The notes under the pieces are model-generated. The model was given only the letters and a program-made list of their open reading frames with translations, was not told where the DNA came from and did no database searches. 11,096 nt of DNA from JAHFOW01 sp964370795. GTDB taxonomy: Bacteria; Planctomycetota; Brocadiia; Brocadiales; Brocadiaceae. The translations under genes were made by a program, and so were the position numbers. Of this stretch, positions 6,865 through 11,096 are shown one piece after another. Numbering within the stretch: position 1 is the stretch's first letter; the number at the start of each line of letters is the position of its first letter. The stretch is taken from contig CAYJME010000101.1 of NCBI GenBank assembly GCA_964370795.1, positions 1-11,096 on the forward strand, read 5' to 3'.

Positions 6865-7202
6865 AGGATGTTATAACGTATAAGGGCTTTATAGGCGCTG
6901 TTCATTTCAGCGCAGAGGATAAGGTATTTCATGGAAAGATTGAAGGGATAGACGACCTTGTAACCTTTGAAGGTAAAAGCGTGGATGAACTTATAAAGGC
7001 GTTTCATGAAGAAGTAGACGACTATATTAACCTTTGTAAAGAGACAGGCAAAGAGCCTATGAGGTCATACAAGGGCGGTTTCAATGTCCGTGTAACACCT
7101 GAGATACACAGGCGGGCAGTTGAAACGGCTATTAAGAAAGGTTTATCGCTGAATCAGTTTGTACAGAAGGCTATTGAAAAGGAAGTGGCACATAAGAATT
7201 AA
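6861..7202 (+). CDS. hicB: HicB-family antitoxin with ribbon-helix-helix DNA-binding domain
   Basis: Antitoxin that binds and neutralises HicA and represses its own operon. It has 113 residues. The N-terminal half is the HicB partial RNase H-like fold (YKGFIGAVHFSAEDKVFHGK, then IEGIDDLVTFEGKSVDELIKAFHEEVDDYI). The C-terminal half is a ribbon-helix-helix: strand FNVRVTPEIH, then helices HRRAVETAIKKGLSLNQFVQKAIEKEV. The start overlaps the hicA stop (ATGA) and has its own AAGGGG signal 6-8 nt upstream (6847-6852), so the antitoxin carries a much better ribosome binding site than the toxin, a sensible way to keep antitoxin in excess. The likely operator is the repeat cluster at 6522-6571. Confidence 0.92.
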   Translation: MKDVITYKGFIGAVHFSAEDKVFHGKIEGIDDLVTFEGKSVDELIKAFHEEVDDYINLCKETGKEPMRSYKGGFNVRVTPEIHRRAVETAIKKGLSLNQFVQKAIEKEVAHKN

Positions 7203-7357
7203 CACACACGAGTTATAATCCCTTAGTAACCTTTATTTAGGGGGAAGGCTTATAAAGAAATAAGGGAAAGTAAGAGAGGGTTGTGGAAGTAAATACAAAA
7301 TACAAATTTGATGATAATTTACTAAAAGATAGTGCCTATTCAATTAAGGAGTTTATT
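7203..7357 (+). other. Gap between hicB and the exported-protein gene
   Basis: A TATAAT-like box (7214-7219) lacks a good -35. CCCTTA near 7221 and TAAGGG near 7260 could pair over about 40 nt. The 25 codons that would extend the next gene upstream to 7283 are rejected because AAGGAG (7346-7351) sits 6 nt before the ATG at 7358. Confidence 0.4.
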
Positions 7358-7921
7358 ATGAAGCTAATACTAAAAATTATCTTATCTCTCTTCCTTGTTA
7401 CATTGATGCATTGTGGCTATCTTTTCGCTTATCAGGTGAAGGTGACTAAGCTTTCGGATAAACATTTTGACCCTTTACCAGATAATATTTATATTTGGTC
7501 AGATGAAGGTACAATTGAAGATTATATTGCAAGCGACGATCAATACGGTGAACAAGTTGCAACTATAACTTTAGTATTTGAAACAGCTGAAATAGGCCAG
7601 GACTATGGAGCGGTTGGTGAATTGGCTAAAAAAGAAGCCCGAAAGTTAGGGGCTGATTTTATTTATGCCGTATCGGTTACGGTATATAAAGAAACCCAAG
7701 AAATTGCTTCTATGACTTACAGATGTGTTAGAAGTGCTATTGCTGCTAGTTTTAATGAAGATTTAGCGAAAGAATTGGAATCTTCTACATTATTTTATAA
7801 AAAATACCAAGAATTCTTAGAAGAAGTCGGAATACTAAGCCATAAAGGTGATAAATACTTGGGGGTAAAACATGAGCGTATAAAAAAGATGGCAAAACTT
7901 TTCGTCCTTTTTTTGACATAA
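7358..7921 (+). CDS. Exported protein of unknown function, zero-frame part (187 aa)
   Basis: The start is ATG 7358 with AAGGAG six bases upstream. Residues 1-24 form a signal peptide (positively charged MKLILK, hydrophobic IILSLFLVTL, likely cleavage after YLFA). C19 is not in a convincing lipobox, so a lipoprotein is less likely. Residues 36-105 run HFDPLPDNIYIWSDE ... YGEQVATITLVFE ... GELAKKEARKLGADFIYAV, a layout like small envelope proteins with a 'KxAxxLGADxI' helix; no family is assigned. After codon 177 the frame continues only ten more codons (MAKLFVLFLT) to a TAA at 7919, while the next reading frame carries an obvious continuation. The natural product is therefore either a 272-residue frameshift fusion or a broken gene. 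Confidence 0.7.
   Translation: MKLILKIILSLFLVTLMHCGYLFAYQVKVTKLSDKHFDPLPDNIYIWSDEGTIEDYIASDDQYGEQVATITLVFETAEIGQDYGAVGELAKKEARKLGADFIYAVSVTVYKETQEIASMTYRCVRSAIAASFNEDLAKELESSTLFYKKYQEFLEEVGILSHKGDKYLGVKHERIKKMAKLFVLFLT
7882..7888 (+). other. Slippery heptamer A_AAA_AAG at the frame break
   Basis: In the frame set by ATG 7358 the codons are ATA AAA AAG, so the heptamer is phased exactly as in the programmed -1 frameshift site of Escherichia coli dnaX. Slipping back one base gives ERIKK followed by DGKTFRPFFDIKTGEE. GGGGGT (7861-7866), resembling the ribosome binding signals of this region, lies 15 nt upstream; no strong downstream stem was found. The same pattern could come from loss of one A from a run of seven. 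Confidence 0.6.
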
Positions 7922-8175
7922 AAACGGGAGAAGAAATAAGCGAGGAAGAAGTTGAAAAAAGAATATTAACTTATAATGCTGATAAAATTATTTCATTTTA
8001 TAAAGAAAATTTTAAACTGTACGTATCTGAATATAACAAGCTATTACAGATTACGCAAAAATATCCCTGTGGTGGGATTAATTTTTGGTATTATTTTCCA
8101 AAACTTGACTCTAAAGGAAACATTGATTACGAAAAAATGAGAGAATCCATAGAATCCATCATGAAACATAAGTAA
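7888..8175 (+). pseudogene. C-terminal part of the exported protein in the -1 frame (95 codons)
   Basis: An open frame of 95 codons that directly continues the upstream protein: DGKTFRPFFDIKTGEEISEEEV, then KRILTYNADKIISFYKENFKLYVSEYNKLL, PCGGINFWYYFPKLDSKG, ending ESIMKHK and TAA at 8173-8175. It has no ribosome binding site or start of its own. A TGA at 7873-7875 closes this frame upstream, so the two frames can join only between 7876 and 7918. The fluent, charged, non-repetitive reading and the position of the switch show it was selected as protein. It is made only if frameshifting occurs; otherwise it is a relic of a one-base deletion or a sequencing error. Confidence 0.65.
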
Positions 8176-8215
8176 ATACACGTTGAAACATGTCAAAATA
8201 ACAAACAATAAAAAC

Positions 8216-8274
8216 AATTAAGGGATAGGTTGGCCGACCGAAAAGTCCATTTCCTTGATGGATTTCCCTTAATT
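8216..8274 (+). ncRNA. Candidate structured leader (three-way junction) of the AAA+-like gene
   Basis: AATTAAGGGA (8216-8225) pairs perfectly with TCCCTTAATT (8265-8274). Inside are two hairpins: GGTT/GACC around GGCC (8228-8239, with one G-U pair) and TCCAT (8246-8250) with ATGGA (8258-8262), extendable by G-U and A-U pairs. The fold ends 33 nt before the ATG at 8308. The CCCTT arm (8266-8270) could alternatively pair with AAGGG at 8283-8287 or with the Shine-Dalgarno AAGGG at 8295-8299. It matches no riboswitch class I recognise. Confidence 0.45.
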
Positions 8275-8307
8275 TCATCTTCAAGGGTTATCTAAAGGGG
8301 GTAACGT

Positions 8308-9303
8308 ATGCAAGCCAAACAATCCAAATCAGCCACAGAAGACCAGAAATTAACTTCCATTGAGAAACAGTTAATAGAATGTGCTAAGAGTAAGAAGCCT
8401 GTTTTGTTTCATGGTGAGGATACTATTGGATATCATGATTTAGTTTTAAGAACTTATACTGAGGCTTTAATCGAACAGGGTATAAAGGGTATAAATGGAA
8501 TTGTAAATTTCGAATTAGAGTATTTTGATAGTAAGGGAAAATCTGTAAGTATTCAAGAGTTAAAAGGGGTTCATGGATCAAGGCATAAAGACGAAGTCTT
8601 AAAACGTATAATAGGTCATTTTACAAACTGTGACAGCGAGAGTACTGTTAGGACACGGAAAATTATCGATTGTACAGGTATGAACGGTAAAGAAGTTTAT
8701 GCAGAACTGGTAGAACTTCCAGCAATAGAAGACAAAGAATTTGGTCTTTATAAAAAGAAAGAAAAACTAAAGACAATAGACGATTACGATTATGAACAGC
8801 AACAAAACAAGGGGTATCTGTTTCAATGTAAGGGATTGCTTATTCTTGATAACTTACAAATTAATCCTGGGAATAGTGAGGACATTACTTATTACATAAA
8901 GCTAGGTAAGATTATCCGAGATAAAGAGAAAGGAATAGAGCATTTTACTGTTAATTGGCTTGTTGCATATACGCAAAATCCAGATGACTTTCCACCAGAT
9001 TTCAGGAAACAGTTTGAGGAAATAAACCTTGAACCAGGGCTAGAAAAAAAACCAGCAGTACCAAGAGGTAAAAAAGTGAATTATGTAAATAAAGATGACT
9101 TTGAGAAATTCTTAAATGAGACAATAGACGCACACAAAAGTGAAAGTTATGGAAAAATAGCAAAGATAGTTATAGGACGAATAAAAAAAGAAAAACGTTT
9201 TATAAAAGACAACGGGAGTCCATTTTACAAGGAAACTACCATAAAAAGACAAATAGCAGAACTTTGCAATTTGAAAAGTAACAGAAAAGTATCAGTAAAG
9301 TAA
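8308..9303 (+). CDS. Degenerate sigma-54-activator-like AAA+ protein, function unknown
   Basis: 331 residues; start fixed by AAGGGGGT at 8295-8302. The fold can be followed against sigma-54 enhancer-binding AAA+ domains. PVLFHGEDTIGYHD (31-44) sits where VLIxGExGTGKE is expected, with Lys replaced by Tyr42 and Ser/Thr by His43. KIIDCTGMNGKEVYAEL (118-134) matches the FVxVNCAAL segment. NKGYLFQCKGLLILDN (167-182) matches KGLFExAxGGTLFLDE, with the Walker B Glu replaced by Asn182. NWLVAYTQNPDDFPPDFRKQF (216-236) matches the sensor-I and FRxDLYYRL region. The GAFTGA loop that contacts sigma-54 is absent. It is therefore probably unable to hydrolyse ATP and may serve as a scaffold, regulator or inhibitor. 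The C-terminal 60 residues are basic. It uses many AGA and ATA codons and is AT-rich, suggesting transfer. Confidence 0.6.
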   Translation: MQAKQSKSATEDQKLTSIEKQLIECAKSKKPVLFHGEDTIGYHDLVLRTYTEALIEQGIKGINGIVNFELEYFDSKGKSVSIQELKGVHGSRHKDEVLKRIIGHFTNCDSESTVRTRKIIDCTGMNGKEVYAELVELPAIEDKEFGLYKKKEKLKTIDDYDYEQQQNKGYLFQCKGLLILDNLQINPGNSEDITYYIKLGKIIRDKEKGIEHFTVNWLVAYTQNPDDFPPDFRKQFEEINLEPGLEKKPAVPRGKKVNYVNKDDFEKFLNETIDAHKSESYGKIAKIVIGRIKKEKRFIKDNGSPFYKETTIKRQIAELCNLKSNRKVSVK

Positions 9304-9363
9304 CGGTATTTGAAAAGTACCACTGTTTATAATTAAATAGACAGGTAAATATCCATACAATTT

Positions 9364-9406
9364 AGCCTAGAAATGAGCGTGAGCTTGTTCTAGGCTTTTT
9401 TGTTTT
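9364..9406 (+). terminator. Intrinsic terminator after the AAA+-like gene
   Basis: AGCCTAGAA (9364-9372) pairs perfectly with TTCTAGGCT (9388-9396). An inner AGC/GCT stem is closed by a GTGA tetraloop (9379-9382, GNRA type). The stem is followed by TTTTTT, G and TTTT. It ends transcription about 60-100 bp after the stop at 9303; the next gene starts 17 bp beyond it, so it may act as an attenuator for the downstream pair. Confidence 0.88.
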
Positions 9407-9422
9407 ACGGAGGTAATTTCTT

Positions 9423-9596
9423 ATGGGAGCACAGAAACATTTTAATTTGATATTGTCTTATGAAACTTATTTGGCATTAAGAAAAGAGGCAATCAAAAGG
9501 GATTGTTCGGTTGCTTCACTCATCAGGCAAGGGGTTAATAATATTCTCGAAAATCCGAAGTGTGAATGTCCGGGGAGTCTTAGCGATGCCAAATAA
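9423..9596 (+). CDS. Small ribbon-helix-helix (Arc/CopG-like) protein
   Basis: 57 residues, MGAQKHFNLILSYETY to CECPGSLSDAK. A strand (FNLILS, 7-12) is followed by two helices (YETYLALRKEAIKRD and SVASLIRQGVNNILE), the pattern of a ribbon-helix-helix DNA-binding protein that works as a dimer. The C-terminal tail has a Cys-x-Cys pair (KCECPG) of unknown meaning. The ribosome binding site is excellent: GGAGGT (9409-9414), 8 nt before the ATG. Its end overlaps the start of the primase-like gene by 11 bp, so translation is probably coupled. Small RHH proteins beside replication genes often control copy number or repress the replication operon; that role is inferred from position. It sits directly behind a strong terminator, so it needs a promoter within 9304-9422 or readthrough. 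Confidence 0.75.
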   Translation: MGAQKHFNLILSYETYLALRKEAIKRDCSVASLIRQGVNNILENPKCECPGSLSDAK

Positions 9597-11064
9597 ACTC
9601 GAATTCCTTCACCCTGACCACTTAGCCGACCTGCGAAAATCTGGGCTTTCAGACGAAACAATTTTTGAATCAGGCATCAAGTCCGTAAGGCCAGCAGACA
9701 TTGACATGAAAATTGGATTTCCTACGCAAGCAACATCGGCGTATGAAATCCCGTATGGTGAAAATGGTTATTCACGTTTTAAGATGTTCTATTCAGAAGA
9801 AAACCGCATCAACCCAAAGACAGGTGAAGAACGGCCAAAATATCTTTGCAAAAAAGGTTCGGAAAACCACCTATATATTCCAAGCAAAACAAGACCTATC
9901 CTTGATGATAGTTCAATACTTATCTACGTAATCGAAGGAGAAAAGAAAGCCTTGAGAACAACACAGGGGGACTTACCCTGCATTGCAATATCGGGACTCT
10001 GGAATTGGAGTAATGGTAGCGGTGGACTTATATCAGACTTCGATTTAATTGCACTAGACGGGCGTACAATCCTTGTCGTTCCCGACAATGACTTTCTTTT
10101 GCCAGATAGACACGGTAAGCCTAAAAACTTAAAAAAGGCCGTCTATGAGTTGGCTTATAAACTCATCGACCGGGGTGCAAAAGTTTCATTGGTGGAATTA
10201 CCACAAGATGAACTGAAGATAGGACTTGATGATTACCTGTGTAGCCAGAGTGTGAACGATTTTAAGAAACTGCCTGTTCACACAATACGCAAACTTACAA
10301 TCCAGGAAGCAATTGACGAAGTGAACGAAGATATCCCATTTGATGAAGTTAAAGAAATACTGAAACGGATCGCTCTGCTAACGCATAAATCAGAGCAATC
10401 GAAATATATTAATGCCTTATCAGAGCGGACAGGCATTTCAAAAAGAGGTTTACAAGGAGATATTAAAAGCTTTGTAAAAAAAAGTATGCCAGAGGGAGAA
10501 TCACAAACCACCATCAGTGCCTATTTTCCAGAGCTTGTAGATGTTGTAATTAATGAAAGCGGAGATGTTGTGTATCTCATATATAACGAAAATTCTTTGG
10601 AAGTAGCCAGCGTATCGAATATTAACGGCATTTTGTTTACGCCACCAGCAAAGGAACACCTGCCTTTTCTACTGCCGAGAGCGGATGAGGTCATCAGGTG
10701 GTACACATCAGACAATGACCAGAAATTATTTGGAGATGTTCTTGCCTACCTGAAACGCTTTTCTTGCCTACCCGATAGACAATGGCTAATAGTGGCATGC
10801 AATGTGTTTTTGGGCTATATCCAAGACAATCCAGAGGTGCATTACCTACCGATGTTGCTGTTCTTTGCTGTCCCTGAGCGGGGAAAATCAAGGACTGGAA
10901 AGGCTGTTACTTATATTTCCTATCGTGGAATATACCTGGTAGACCTGCGGGAAGCAAACCTTTTCAGATTCTCACAGAACTTAAAAGCTACCTTATTCTT
11001 TGATTTAATGGATTTATGGAGAAAGGCGGAAAAAAACGGCGCTGAACCCAAGTTCGACAAGTAA
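9586..11064 (+). CDS. TOPRIM/DUF3854-like primase-helicase protein, apparently truncated
   Basis: 492 residues from ATG 9586, with CGGGGAG about 8 nt upstream; an in-frame TTG at 9511 is rejected. N-terminal DHLADLRKSGLSDETIFESGIKSV (11-34) is the usual opening of element-borne primase-like proteins. A TOPRIM-like domain follows: VIEGEKKAL (115-123), the acidic pair in VVPDNDF (164-170), and GLDDYL (213-218). A linker leads to a helicase-like ATPase region: FFAVPERGKSRTGKA (426-440, P-loop with Ala at the final Ser/Thr position), SYRGIYLVDLREANLFRFSQN, and a hydrophobic strand ATLFFDLMDLW (468-478) that may be Walker B. The stop TAA (11062-11064) comes about 50 residues after the P-loop, whereas relatives as I recall them continue through sensor and arginine-finger segments. 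Likely role: priming or unwinding in replication of the element. Confidence 0.72.
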   Translation: MPNKLEFLHPDHLADLRKSGLSDETIFESGIKSVRPADIDMKIGFPTQATSAYEIPYGENGYSRFKMFYSEENRINPKTGEERPKYLCKKGSENHLYIPSKTRPILDDSSILIYVIEGEKKALRTTQGDLPCIAISGLWNWSNGSGGLISDFDLIALDGRTILVVPDNDFLLPDRHGKPKNLKKAVYELAYKLIDRGAKVSLVELPQDELKIGLDDYLCSQSVNDFKKLPVHTIRKLTIQEAIDEVNEDIPFDEVKEILKRIALLTHKSEQSKYINALSERTGISKRGLQGDIKSFVKKSMPEGESQTTISAYFPELVDVVINESGDVVYLIYNENSLEVASVSNINGILFTPPAKEHLPFLLPRADEVIRWYTSDNDQKLFGDVLAYLKRFSCLPDRQWLIVACNVFLGYIQDNPEVHYLPMLLFFAVPERGKSRTGKAVTYISYRGIYLVDLREANLFRFSQNLKATLFFDLMDLWRKAEKNGAEPKFDK

Positions 11065-11096
11065 AAGTCGTATCAACAGTAATATCAATTATTTGC

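Noticed and set aside
7283..7357. Upstream extension of the exported protein by 25 residues.
   Set aside because: It would bury the signal peptide, and a proper AAGGAG signal precedes the ATG at 7358.
7908..7914. Run of seven T's as the site of the frame change in the exported-protein gene.
   Set aside because: The -1 frame already reads sensibly before this run (DGKTFRPFF), so the switch must lie upstream, at the A run 7882-7887.
8308..9303. Functional sigma-54-dependent transcription activator.
   Set aside because: Key ATPase residues and the GAFTGA loop are missing, and no clear response-regulator or Fis-type domain is seen.
9511..9585. TTG start for the primase-like gene.
   Set aside because: It lies inside the RHH gene in another frame; the ATG at 9586 has a ribosome binding site and gives the expected N-terminus.
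1..11096. CRISPR array, tRNA, rRNA, insertion sequence or integrase.
   Set aside because: No regularly spaced repeats, cloverleaf, rRNA core motifs, transposase or recombinase motifs were recognised on either strand.

Overview
The window joins two unlike blocks. The left half (1-5455) is a minus-strand cluster of housekeeping genes. In transcription order these are gltX (glutamyl-tRNA synthetase), thpR (RNA 2',3'-cyclic phosphodiesterase / LigT), recA, and alaS, which runs off the left edge. A good sigma-70 type promoter (TTGACA, 18 bp, TATTAT) sits just upstream of gltX. A thpR-recA-alaS neighbourhood is a familiar bacterial chromosomal arrangement. The moderate GC content and protein style would fit a Planctomycetota of the anammox type (Brocadiales) or another deep-branching Gram-negative lineage. 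That placement is a guess from memory, not a demonstrated assignment.

The right half (5914 to the end) is on the plus strand, more AT-rich, and reads like an integrated mobile element (prophage, satellite or plasmid remnant). In order it holds: a helix-turn-helix protein resembling phage terminase small subunits; a HicA/HicB toxin-antitoxin pair; an exported protein of unknown function whose frame breaks exactly at a dnaX-type slippery heptamer; a protein that looks like a sigma-54-activator AAA+ domain with its ATPase motifs eroded; a strong intrinsic terminator; a 57-residue ribbon-helix-helix protein; and a TOPRIM/DUF3854-like primase-helicase that stops early inside its ATPase domain. The last two overlap and are probably translationally coupled. 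No integrase, transposase, tRNA or defined attachment site is visible, so the element's edges are not established.

The junction (5456-5913) has no convincing gene. It holds an 11-bp tandem direct repeat (GTACGACATAA / GTACGACATGA) next to a G-rich tract, a plausible control or replication region for the element.

The most interesting points are the A_AAA_AAG frameshift site in the exported protein gene, the degenerate AAA+ protein behind a foldable leader that could mask its ribosome binding site, the possibly leaderless hicA with its operator-like repeats, and a GluRS lacking about 35 residues of its usual insertion. I found no CRISPR array, rRNA, tRNA or insertion sequence.
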